Source: Xanthomonas chitinilytica
GTDB taxonomy: Bacteria; Pseudomonadota; Gammaproteobacteria; Xanthomonadales; Xanthomonadaceae
DNA: 64,000 bases
Reading direction: 5' to 3'
Assembly (NCBI RefSeq): GCF_026107455.2
Contig: NZ_JAPCHY010000001.1
Coordinates: 186,001-250,000 of the forward strand
The notes under the pieces are model-generated. The model was not told where the DNA came from and searched no databases. It saw only the letters and a program-made list of their open reading frames with translations. Below, in pieces: positions 17,343-24,989 of this stretch. Made by a program: the position numbers and the translations under genes. Numbering within the stretch: the stretch's first letter is position 1; every line of letters begins with the position of its first letter.

Positions 17343-19256
17343 ATGATCGATCCTGCCCGCTATCCCCGCCTTGCCCGCATCCACACCCCGGATGACCTGC
17401 GCAAGTTCGACGAATCCGAACTTGTCGCGATCGCGGACGAGTTGCGCGCCTACCTGATCGAATCGGTCGGCAAGAGCGGTGGCCATTTCGCCGCCGGCCT
17501 TGGCGTGATCGAACTGACCGTCGCCCTGCACTACCTCTACCAGACGCCGGTGGACCAGCTGGTGTGGGACGTGGGCCACCAGACCTATCCGCACAAGATC
17601 CTCACCGGCCGCCGCGACCGCATCCACACCGTCAAGCAGAAGGATGGCGTGGCGCCGTTCCCCAAGCGCGAGGAGAGCGAATACGACACCTTCGGCGTCG
17701 GCCATTCCTCCACCTCGATCTCGGCGGCGCTGGGCATGGCCATCGCCCGCCAGCGCAATGGCGACGACCGCAAGGTGGTCGCGGTGATCGGCGACGGCGC
17801 GATGACCGCGGGCATGGTCTACGAGGCGCTCAACCATGCCGGGGGCATGGATCCGGAGCCCAACATGCTGGTGATCCTCAATGACAACCGCATGTCGATT
17901 TCCGAGGCCGTCGGCGGGCTGACCAAGATGCTCGGCCGCGCCACCGGCAGCCGCACGCTCAACGCGCTGCGCGAGGGCGGCAAGAAGATCCTTGGCGACA
18001 AGAAGAGCAACCCCACCGCGCGCTTCGTCAAGCGCTGGGAAGAACACTGGAAGGGCATGTTCGTGCCGTCCACGCTGTTCGAGGAAATGGGCTTCCACTA
18101 CACCGGCCCGATCGACGGCCACGACCTGCCCGCGCTGCTGTCCACGCTCAAGACGCTCAAGGGCCTCAAGGGTCCCAAGCTGCTGCACGTGATCACCACC
18201 AAGGGCAAGGGCTACGAACTGGCCGAAGGCGACCAGATCGGCTACCACGCGGTGGGTCCGTTCGATCCGGAGAAGGGCCTGGTTTCCAAGCCCGGCGCGA
18301 AGAAGCCCACCTATACCGACATCTTCAGCGACTGGCTGTGCGATGCCGCCGCCGCCGAGCCGGAACTGCTGGCGATCACTCCGGCGATGCGCGAAGGCTC
18401 CGGGCTGGTGCGCTTCAGCAAGGAATACCCGCAGCGCTACTTCGACGTGGCCATCGCCGAACAGCACGCGGTGACGCTGGCCGCCGGCATGGCCACCCAG
18501 GGCGCCAAACCGGTGGTGGCGATCTATTCCACCTTCCTGCAGCGCGGCTACGACCAGCTGGTGCACGACGTGGCGGTGCAGAACCTGGACGTGCTGTTCG
18601 CCATCGACCGCGGCGGCGTGGTCGGCCCGGACGGCGCTACCCACGCCGGCAACCTCGACCTGAGCTTCCTGCGCTGCGTGCCCAACATGGTGGTGATGGC
18701 ACCGGCCGACGAGGCCGAGTGCCGGCGGATGCTGAGCACCGGCCTGCAGTTCCGCGGCCCGGCCGCGGTGCGCTACCCGCGCGGCAGCGGCACCGGCGTG
18801 GCCGCCGGCAACGACCTGTCCACTCTGCCGGTCGGCAAGGCCGAACTGCGCCTGCAGGGTTCGCGCCTCGCCATCCTGGCCTTCGGCAGCACCGTGGCCG
18901 CGGCCGAGGAAGTCGGCCGCGAGCTGGGCCTGACCGTGGTCAACATGCGCTTCATCAAGCCGCTGGACCGCGATCTGGTCCTGGAACTGGCCAGCCGCCA
19001 CGATGGTTTCGTCACCGTCGAGGACAACGTGGTGGCCGGCGGCGCCGGCTCCGGCGTGGCCGAACTGCTCAACGCCGAAGCCGTGCTGATGCCGATGCTG
19101 CATCTGGGCCTGCCCGACGCCTTCCAGCACCACGCCAGCCGCGAGGACCTGCTGGCCGAGGCCGGCATCGACGCGGCCGGCATCCGTGCCGCCGTGCTCA
19201 AGCGCTGGCCGCAGCTCGCAGGCGGCCCGACGCCGATCAGCGTCGCGGCCGGCTGA
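17343..19256 (+). CDS. dxs: 1-deoxy-D-xylulose-5-phosphate synthase
   Basis: First enzyme of the MEP isoprenoid pathway; condenses pyruvate and glyceraldehyde-3-phosphate with thiamine diphosphate and also feeds thiamine and pyridoxal synthesis. At 637 aa it is full length. It has [22 protein letters not shown] and the catalytic His region, [15 protein letters not shown], the thiamine-binding motif [18 protein letters not shown] with NDNRMSIS, the transketolase pyrimidine domain ([16 protein letters not shown], the conserved Glu in AEQH), [12 protein letters not shown], and the C-terminal transketolase domain. A partial decayed copy of its 3' half lies at 19802-20371. Confidence 0.97.
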   Translation: MIDPARYPRLARIHTPDDLRKFDESELVAIADELRAYLIESVGKSGGHFAAGLGVIELTVALHYLYQTPVDQLVWDVGHQTYPHKILTGRRDRIHTVKQKDGVAPFPKREESEYDTFGVGHSSTSISAALGMAIARQRNGDDRKVVAVIGDGAMTAGMVYEALNHAGGMDPEPNMLVILNDNRMSISEAVGGLTKMLGRATGSRTLNALREGGKKILGDKKSNPTARFVKRWEEHWKGMFVPSTLFEEMGFHYTGPIDGHDLPALLSTLKTLKGLKGPKLLHVITTKGKGYELAEGDQIGYHAVGPFDPEKGLVSKPGAKKPTYTDIFSDWLCDAAAAEPELLAITPAMREGSGLVRFSKEYPQRYFDVAIAEQHAVTLAAGMATQGAKPVVAIYSTFLQRGYDQLVHDVAVQNLDVLFAIDRGGVVGPDGATHAGNLDLSFLRCVPNMVVMAPADEAECRRMLSTGLQFRGPAAVRYPRGSGTGVAAGNDLSTLPVGKAELRLQGSRLAILAFGSTVAAAEEVGRELGLTVVNMRFIKPLDRDLVLELASRHDGFVTVEDNVVAGGAGSGVAELLNAEAVLMPMLHLGLPDAFQHHASREDLLAEAGIDAAGIRAAVLKRWPQLAGGPTPISVAAG

Positions 19257-19396
19257 ATCCGGATCCGGCCGGGCAACGCGCTGCCTGCGCAGGTTCCTGC
19301 CAGGCAGTTCCCAAGCCAACGATGGTCAGCGGGTGCCGGACTGCAACGCGGCCGGCACCGGATGTTGCCCGCCTTCCCCATACACCCTCGCGCTGT

Positions 19397-19831
19397 TCAT
19401 TCCGGCGCTTCGACCGTATAGCCCTTGGCCCGCAGGTCGTCGATGATGCCGCCCTGCTCCAGCAACACGCCCATGCCGAGGGTGGAGAAGGTCACCGCAT
19501 TGCGGGCGATGGCGGCCTCGGCCAGGCGCTGCCATTCCGTCAATGCACGCTCGCGCAGGTCGTCGATGCCCGGCTTGCGGGCGATGGCGCTCTGGCTGGC
19601 CGCGGCCATGCAACGGATGGCCGTCAGCAGTGGCCGTTCGCGACCGTTGTGCACCAGTCGCTCCTGCGCCTCATAGATGCGGCGGTAATGCCCGCCTTCC
19701 GGGTGCGGCGCCAGCCGGTGATGTGCGATGAGATCGGCTACGTGGGGATGCATGCGGAGCCCTGCAGCTCGCCAAATTTCCGCCATTTCCATCACAGAGG
19801 ACGAAAGCTCCGGGCTGGTGCGCTTCAGCAA
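19397..19831 (-). pseudogene. Chimeric remnant: Cupin_5/DUF985 N-terminus joined to TraB/GumN C-terminus
   Basis: One open frame that joins two unrelated pieces. From the ATG at 19753 the product begins like a Cupin_5 (DUF985) protein ([21 protein letters not shown], then NGRERPLLTAI) and stops after about 45 residues, where the family should run to about 150. At about 19617 it switches to CMAAASQSAIARKPGIDDLRE and ends AVTFSTLGMGVLLEQGGII...LRAKGYTVEAPE, which resembles the last 70 residues of TraB/GumN-family proteins. Both halves lack the rest of their domain, so it is a deletion scar rather than a working gene, although the ORF is intact and might be translated. Cupin assignment is firmer than the TraB one. 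Confidence 0.7.
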
Positions 19832-20371
19832 GGAGTACCCGCAGCGCTACTTCGACGTGGCCATCGCCGAACAGCACGCGGTGACGCTGGCCGCCGGCAT
19901 GGTCACCCAGGGCGCCAAGCCGGTGGTGGCGATCTATTCCACCTTCCTACAACGCGGCTACGACCAACTGGTGCACGACGTGGCGGTGCAGAACCTGGAC
20001 GTGCTGTTCGCCATCGACCGCGGCGGCGTGGTCGGCCCGGACGGCGCTACCCACGCCGGCAACCTCGACCTGAGCTTCCTGCGCTGCGTGCCCAACATGG
20101 TGGTGATGGCGCCGGCCGACGAGGCCGAGTGCCGGCGGATGCTGAGCACCGGCCTGCAGTTCCGCGGCCCGGCCGCGGTGCGCTACCCGCGCGGCAGCGG
20201 CACCGGCGTGGCCGCCGGCAACGACCTGTCCACTCTGCCGAACTGCGCCTGCAGGGTGCACGCCTCGCCATCCTGACCTTCGGCAGCATCGTGGACGGCA
20301 TCCGTACAGCCGCGCTCAGGCGCTGGCCGCAGCTATATCCCGACACCACGCCGCTGAGTGCGATGGGCTAA
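19802..20371 (+). pseudogene. Partial, decayed duplicate of dxs
   Basis: Near-identical to dxs 18392-18895 (offset 1410 bp, only about ten scattered, mostly silent differences over nearly 500 bp). It lacks the first 350 codons. A 13-bp deletion at 20240 removes the bases between two CCG repeats and shifts the frame. Later about 280 bp are missing, so that the GTGG of 20294 is joined to sequence like the last 25 codons of dxs, which is more diverged and ends at TAA 20371. It cannot encode a working synthase. High identity in the middle suggests recent duplication, or import from a close relative. Confidence 0.92.
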
Positions 20372-20377
20372 GAGCGG

Positions 20378-20752
20378 TCAACAAAACCCATCAAGATGTC
20401 GCAGGCAGATGATGGAACAGGCAAGCGACAACCACGCCAGATGGCTATCGATGCGGCGTTCGAAACGCGTGCGCAGCTTGCCCATGCCCGCCAACCAGGC
20501 GTGGGTGCGTTCCACGACCCAGCGATGGCGCCCCAGTCGATCGTTGCGTTCGATCCCCATGCGGGCGATGCGCGGGAGGATGCCTCGCTGCTTGAGGTGA
20601 TCGCGACAACGGTCGATGTCATGGGCCTTGTCGGCGTGCAGCTTGGCCGGCCGACGGCGTGGACGCCCCGCCTTGTCAGACACCGGCGGCAAGGCATCGA
20701 CCAGTTCCTCGAACACCACCGAATCGTGCCGGTTGGCTCCTGTCACGCAACA
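20378..20752 (-). mobile_element. IS5-family transposase remnant (C-terminal part)
   Basis: The minus-strand frame encodes the C-terminal half of an IS5/IS427-type DDE transposase: TGANRHDSVVFEELVDALPP, RPAKLHADKAHDIDRC, then the catalytic-Glu region GRHRWVVERTHAWLAG and FERRIDSHLAWLSLACSIICL. The N-terminal half with the first catalytic Asp residues is absent, because the frame is broken at about 20750, where a different transposase fragment begins. The segment ends near 20378, just past the dxs remnant. Not capable of transposition alone. Confidence 0.85.
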
Positions 20753-20900
20753 AGAAGATCGCGTTGACCGAACGCAGGCTGATGCCGGTCAATTCGGCCG
20801 TGGTAGTGGCCGTCAGATCCAAGACAAAGCAGCGCACGAGGGCCCGGAACCGGGCCTCGCTGATTTTTGAATGGGCGAAGCATCTGTTTTTCTGAGTCAC
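20752..20900 (-). mobile_element. IS1595-family transposase remnant (N-terminal part)
   Basis: About 47 codons from an ATG at 20900: KNRCFAHSKISEARFRALVR and LDLTATTTAELTGISLRSVN, the N-terminal helix-turn-helix region typical of IS1595/IS1016-like transposases. The frame then runs into the IS5 fragment. The ISXO2-type catalytic domain is missing. It marks the second of two butted transposase scraps. Confidence 0.65.
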
Positions 20901-21326
20901 AACAGGAAGATAGCTGCTTCAGCGACAGCGTTTGCTTCCTAAGACCCAAACCGTTGCATGTGCTCGTACGCCGCCCCGCCGCCGACCGCCTGTGGCGTTT
21001 CCGAAGCGCCAGCGTTGCGCGTCTCGTCTCGCCTTGCTTCAGCAGGCTGCGATGCCGCCACCTTCGGCAACGTCAGTCATTGGGTGGATTGCTCAAACTT
21101 CCCCGATGTCGGCCAGTTCCGCGTCTCGTGCGTCAATATTGTGATGTTCTCCAGAAAATACCCACTTCGGCCAGATTGATTGTTGACAAGCATGAATAAC
21201 TACGCCAATTCCGACGGCGTTGGTGAGTTGCTTGTTATCGAATTTGCGATCCAACCCGCGGTCTAGCTTTCATCGACAGCGGCGCGTAGATCGGCCCGCT
21301 CGTCTCGAACCAAATGGGATCTAAGG
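20901..21326. other. Intergenic stretch, no gene recognised
   Basis: About 425 bp, less GC-rich than the core genes. Short frames exist (for example 20958-21179 on plus) but lack a recognisable product or ribosome binding site. It may be further eroded foreign DNA. Confidence 0.45.
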
Positions 21327-21758
21327 ATGAGAGCTCGCGCTGTAGGGATTGCGTTTTCGATCGTCGTCGGCACGGCGTTTGGCGCCTGCGCAACTCCCCC
21401 CACCCAGACAGCTGACGTCGCCGTCGAACTGATCCGGTTAGCGCCGGACCCGTCAAGGATTTCGTTGACCGCCCGGATGGAAGGCGCGCTCGCCGTTCGC
21501 AACGGCTGCGTCCACATGGTTTCCTCTCGGGGCGGTCTGGCTCTACTCCCCGTATGGCCGCCGAGCTATCGGCTCTGGCGATCCAATGGAAAGGTGAAAG
21601 GGATCACGGACACCGCGACCGGGCGGACCTTGGCGTTTGGCGTCACGGCCGTGTTCGGCGGCGGAGAAGCGAAACACGTTTTGGCGTCGGAACTCGAAAC
21701 GCCGATCCCGCCCGCGTGCGACGGTCCGACCGTCTACGCGGAGTTCTCATCGCTCTAA
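21327..21758 (+). CDS. Hypothetical lipoprotein upstream of secreted protease
   Basis: 143-aa protein I do not recognise. The N-terminus MRARAVGIAFSIVVGTAFGAC is a lipoprotein signal with lipobox FGAC. The mature part is small and beta-rich (LIRLAPDPSRISLTARMEGA, GCVHMVSSRGGLALLPVWPP, GRTLAFGVTAVFGGGEAKHV). TAAGG abuts the ATG, so the start is imperfectly supported. The downstream protease gene begins 13 bp after its stop, so the two are probably one operon. It could be an inhibitor, chaperone or partner of the protease, which is inference from position only. Confidence 0.65.
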   Translation: MRARAVGIAFSIVVGTAFGACATPPTQTADVAVELIRLAPDPSRISLTARMEGALAVRNGCVHMVSSRGGLALLPVWPPSYRLWRSNGKVKGITDTATGRTLAFGVTAVFGGGEAKHVLASELETPIPPACDGPTVYAEFSSL

Positions 21759-21771
21759 AAAGGACTTTGCT

Positions 21772-23307
21772 ATGAAACGACACTATGCACGACTGGCCCG
21801 CATTGGCGGCCGGGCGATGGTCTTTTCTCTCCTCGCGGCAGCGCTCACCACGGCGTACGCACAGCCACCGGACGATATCGTCGCCGAATCCTATTCGCAG
21901 CTTTATCAGGTCGCAGTCCCCGAAGCAGAGCGGCGCCTGGCACTGGCTCGGGAGGCGGGGCGTCTCGGGCAACAGCTGGAACGAGAGCAGCCCGAGACGT
22001 TCGCAGGACTGTATATCGAGCACCGACCCGAGTTCCGGGTCGTCGTCCAGTTCACGGGAGATGCCCAAGCGGAGCTGGGAGCCTACACCCGCGACCCGAC
22101 GTTCGTTGCAAGGTCCGCGCCGCGTTCGCTCGAACTGCTACTGGCCGTCCAGGCGGAAGTTGCCGAGCAATTGCAGAAGGCTGGGCTGGAGTTCGAGTCC
22201 GGTCTGGACATCAAGAACTCGGAGATCAACGTCTACGTGCTCGATCCGGCGTCCACCTCCCGACATCTGGCCCGGCTGCTCTCGGTCGCCGGATTCGTAA
22301 AGGTTCATAAGACGACTGGGTTCCCACAGACCACGGCGCTGACCGGCGGTCACCAGTTGACGGGGGCGGTGATCAGCTGCACGTCGGGCTTCAATGTGGT
22401 GGAGACGGCGACGCGAGAGCTGGGCCTGAGTACCGCCGGTCACTGCGACGACGCGCTGACCTACCAGAGCCCATCCGTCGCGCTGGTTTTTCAGGCCGAG
22501 CAAGACGCCGGCTCCTACGACATGCAGTGGCACAAGCAACCCACTGCCGGGACGCCCGAGCAGCAGTTGAACGACATCACCGTGGCCGGCGGCCAGGTGC
22601 TCATTACTAGTGCAACGGCGTCCGCCGCGTTGGCGCTCGGCGACGTCGCCTGCAAGAGCGGCATCACCACTGGCCATACATGCGGCGAGATCGCAGACAA
22701 GAACGCCATGTCGCTGTACAACGGGGTGATCGGAACGTACATCCGCGTGAGCGATCCGCTGGGCGGGGTCATGAACGACTTCGGCGACAGCGGTGGTCCG
22801 GTCTTCGGCACCAACAGCGCTTACGGGCTCGTTCATGGCAGGGGCGCCTCCGGGACACCGACGCACAACGACCTGTACTTCATGCCAGTAGATCACTTCT
22901 CGGTGCTCGGTATCGAAGTCCTCACCGAGCCGTTCGAGATCGACAGCATCCCGGACGTGTCCGGTTCGCCGCCGTCGATCCCAGTGGACGTCAATTTCAG
23001 CGGGTATCCGCGCTTCCCCGTCGATCTGACCGTCGAAATGGTGTCGTGCCCGGTCGGCTGGACGTGTACCGGCGGCACACTGCAATTCACGCCCCCCCAG
23101 CCGCCGCCGCTGAGCTTCGTGTGGGGTTGTCAGGGTAACGCGTCCAGTTTGCCCGTCACCTTCACAGTGCGAACGAGCTTGAAAGACGCGTCAGGCATCG
23201 CGCCGCCGCCGGTGGACCACAACATTACCTGCACGGCGACGGCCGCCGCAGCTGAGAAGATCGCTCCCGGCACGCCGCGCCGGGCGGGGCTGCTGAGGGC
23301 GAAGTAG
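21772..23307 (+). CDS. Secreted chymotrypsin-like (S1) serine protease
   Basis: 511-aa extracytoplasmic protease. A signal peptide ends near TTAYA (residue 30). A pro-region of about 150 residues follows, like those of streptogrisin-type proteases. The S1 domain has the triad His224 (LSTAGHCDD), Asp250 (GSYDMQWHK) and Ser340 (FGDSGGPVFG), with cysteines CTSG, GHC, CKSG and HTCG placed for disulfides. After about residue 385 a Pro-rich, Cys-containing C-terminal domain of about 120 residues may bind a surface. The start ATG at 21772 has AAAAAGGA 8 bp upstream. It is intact despite sitting among pseudogenes. Confidence 0.88.
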   Translation: MKRHYARLARIGGRAMVFSLLAAALTTAYAQPPDDIVAESYSQLYQVAVPEAERRLALAREAGRLGQQLEREQPETFAGLYIEHRPEFRVVVQFTGDAQAELGAYTRDPTFVARSAPRSLELLLAVQAEVAEQLQKAGLEFESGLDIKNSEINVYVLDPASTSRHLARLLSVAGFVKVHKTTGFPQTTALTGGHQLTGAVISCTSGFNVVETATRELGLSTAGHCDDALTYQSPSVALVFQAEQDAGSYDMQWHKQPTAGTPEQQLNDITVAGGQVLITSATASAALALGDVACKSGITTGHTCGEIADKNAMSLYNGVIGTYIRVSDPLGGVMNDFGDSGGPVFGTNSAYGLVHGRGASGTPTHNDLYFMPVDHFSVLGIEVLTEPFEIDSIPDVSGSPPSIPVDVNFSGYPRFPVDLTVEMVSCPVGWTCTGGTLQFTPPQPPPLSFVWGCQGNASSLPVTFTVRTSLKDASGIAPPPVDHNITCTATAAAAEKIAPGTPRRAGLLRAK

Positions 23308-23345
23308 AGGAAACCGCAGGCGATGGCGCCCGTGGGCTTGCGCAC

Positions 23346-23385
23346 GCACCCGGCGTACCCGATCCCTCATCGGCGTGCCGGGTGC
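23346..23385 (+). terminator. Inverted repeat downstream of protease gene
   Basis: GCACCCGGC and GCCGGGTGC form a 9-bp stem with a 22-nt loop about 40 bp after the protease stop, followed by TTCTC. The T tract is poor, so termination is only possible. Confidence 0.35.
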
Positions 23386-23499
23386 TTCTCGTGCGCGGTA
23401 CTGGAGCCCTGGTTGGCGAATGCCCGCGCCTGTCCGACCGCGACGTCGTCAAGAGCCCATTGCCGCCGGATAACAAACAAGGACTTCAACGCGGTGACC

Positions 23500-23930
23500 G
23501 AGCGCTTCCTGGCCGAGCACGTGGGCGCGGCGAGGATCGCGAACTGCTGGCCAGTCAATCGAACCAACTTGCCGCCAAGCCGGCCGACCACCAGGGCGCT
23601 CGGGGACGGCTCAAACATGCCCTTCCGGGCCAGGTCGCGCGCGCTGGCGAAACGGGCCGCACCGTACAGGGATTACGCGCGCGACTTGAACAACGGTATC
23701 AGCAGGACAAGCCAAGCCATCAGCGGCACACCGAAGCCAATACCGCCGGCCAGCCGGACCTTGGCGGCATAGGGCACGAGTTCCGGGAGGCCGAGCGCCT
23801 GGTAGTAGGTTTCGTAGGCGCTCCAGTGCAGCGGCACGTCGAGCCCCAGCAGCCTCAGGGTCGAGTAGCCCGACAGGTAGAGCCCCTGCAGCCCGGTCGA
23901 GATGCCGAACTTGATCGTCACGCGCCCCAT
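23500..23930 (-). pseudogene. 5' fragment of a second virD4 (T4SS coupling protein)
   Basis: Minus-strand frame from an ATG at 23930 with AGGAG 11 bp upstream. The product has two hydrophobic segments around LDVPLHWSAYETYYQALGLP (IGFGVPLMAWLVLLIPLF), as in the membrane-periplasm N-terminus of VirD4. A TAA at about 23670 interrupts it after LFKSRA. The same frame continues SLYGAARFASARDLARKGMF and reaches GQQFAILAAPTCS, which aligns with GQQFVILAAPTRSGKG of the virD4 at the right edge of the window. Similarity ends there, before the Walker A lysine. It is therefore an inactive first quarter of the gene, 171 bp from tRNA-Pro. Confidence 0.83.
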
Positions 23931-24047
23931 GATCTTCGCATCTCCTTTTGCTTGGATCGAGAGGGCCGCCAACGCAAGCCGCAACGGGCTGCCACGGCTG
24001 CCCGCTGCGGCTAACAGTAGGTCATCAACCGCGTGCATTGCGCACAC

Positions 24048-24084
24048 AAAAACGAAAAGGCCCATGCATTCCTGCACGAGCCTT
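24048..24084 (-). terminator. Intrinsic terminator after tRNA-Pro
   Basis: Minus strand: an 11-bp stem (AGGCTCGTGCA with TGCATGGGCCT, two G-U pairs) with a GGAA tetraloop, then TTTTCGTTTTTG. It lies between tRNA-Pro and the virD4 fragment. Confidence 0.85.
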
Positions 24085-24100
24085 TCGCCTTCAATCAATA

Positions 24101-24177
24101 TGGTCGGGACGGCCGGATTCGAACCGACGACCCTCTGCCCCCCAGGCAGATGCGCTACCAGGCTGCGCTACGCCCCG
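24101..24177 (-). tRNA. tRNA-Pro (anticodon GGG)
   Basis: 77 nt with encoded CCA. The acceptor CGGGGCG pairs with CGTCCCG (one G-U). The anticodon stem TCTGC/GCAGA encloses CTGGGGG giving GGG (codon CCC). The T-arm is GTCGG TTCGAAT CCGGC. tRNA genes are common integration sites; here one side is housekeeping and the other is the pseudogene-rich segment. Confidence 0.96.
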
Positions 24178-24326
24178 AACTCGATTGCAGTGCCCGCCTT
24201 GGCGGCGGGCCGGAAATTATAACCGGTTTGTCGCTGCAGTGGTTCGGCGACGAAGCAATTGCCGCACATCGTCCACTGCCATCCGCATCGTGCCGCCACA
24301 TGCTGCGGCAACCGGTGCTTGCCGCA

Positions 24327-24683
24327 TCAGCGCCGCAGCAGCTGCAGCACCTCTTCCAGCTCCATCCGCACCTGCTTGATGATCTGGTTGCTCAGCGCCG
24401 ACTCCTGCCGGCCGCCCTCGCCTTCCAGGCGCAGGCGCGCGCCGCCGATGGTGTAGCCCTGCTCGTACAGCAGGCCGCGGATCTGCCGCACCATCAGCAC
24501 GTCGTGGCGCTGGTAGTAACGGCGGTTGCCGCGGCGCTTGGCCGGCTCCAGGCTGGGAAACTCGGTCTCCCAGTAGCGCAGCACGTGCGGCTTGACGTCG
24601 CACAGCTCGCTGACCTCACCGATGGTGAAGTAGCGTTTCGCCGGAATCGGCGGAAGTTCGCGGTTACTGCCCGGATCCAGCAT
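24327..24683 (-). CDS. MerR-family transcriptional regulator
   Basis: 118-aa DNA-binding protein with an N-terminal winged helix ([60 protein letters not shown]) and a C-terminal helix for dimerisation. No metal-binding cysteines are seen at the C-terminus, so it is not a metal sensor of the MerR/CueR type. It overlaps the end of ihfA by 20 bp, an arrangement conserved in many gammaproteobacteria. It is the last gene of the thrS-to-ihfA cluster, before tRNA-Pro. Confidence 0.93.
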   Translation of the reverse strand: MLDPGSNRELPPIPAKRYFTIGEVSELCDVKPHVLRYWETEFPSLEPAKRRGNRRYYQRHDVLMVRQIRGLLYEQGYTIGGARLRLEGEGGRQESALSNQIIKQVRMELEEVLQLLRR

Positions 24684-24963
24684 ATGCCTCCACCCGCTCC
24701 TTGAGCTTCTGGCCCGGACGGAAGGTGACCACCGTGCGGGCCGAAATCGGAATCTCCTCGCCGGTCTTGGGATTGCGGCCCGGGCGCTGGTTCTTGCGCC
24801 GCAGGTCGAAATTGCCGAAGCCGGAAAGCTTCACCTGACGTCCCTGTTCCAATGCATCGCGCAACACATCGAAGAACGCGTCGACGAACTCCTTGGCCTC
24901 GCGCTTGTTCAGACCGACTTCGTCGAACAACCGGTCCGCCATCTCCGCCTTGGTCAATGCCAT
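24664..24963 (-). CDS. ihfA: Integration host factor subunit alpha
   Basis: 99-aa nucleoid protein that pairs with IHF-beta and bends DNA sharply. It starts [20 protein letters not shown], carries the DNABII signature in [21 protein letters not shown] with the intercalating Pro, and ends [14 protein letters not shown]. It is 26 bp downstream of pheT and overlaps merR, the classic pheST-ihfA linkage of gammaproteobacteria. Confidence 0.97.
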   Translation of the reverse strand: MALTKAEMADRLFDEVGLNKREAKEFVDAFFDVLRDALEQGRQVKLSGFGNFDLRRKNQRPGRNPKTGEEIPISARTVVTFRPGQKLKERVEAYAGSGQ

Positions 24964-24989
24964 GCCTGCCTACCCCCTGTGCCTCCGCC

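Noticed and set aside
20958..21179. A 73-aa ORF in the IS-lipoprotein gap
   Set aside because: No family match by eye, no ribosome binding site, and it starts within eroded sequence.
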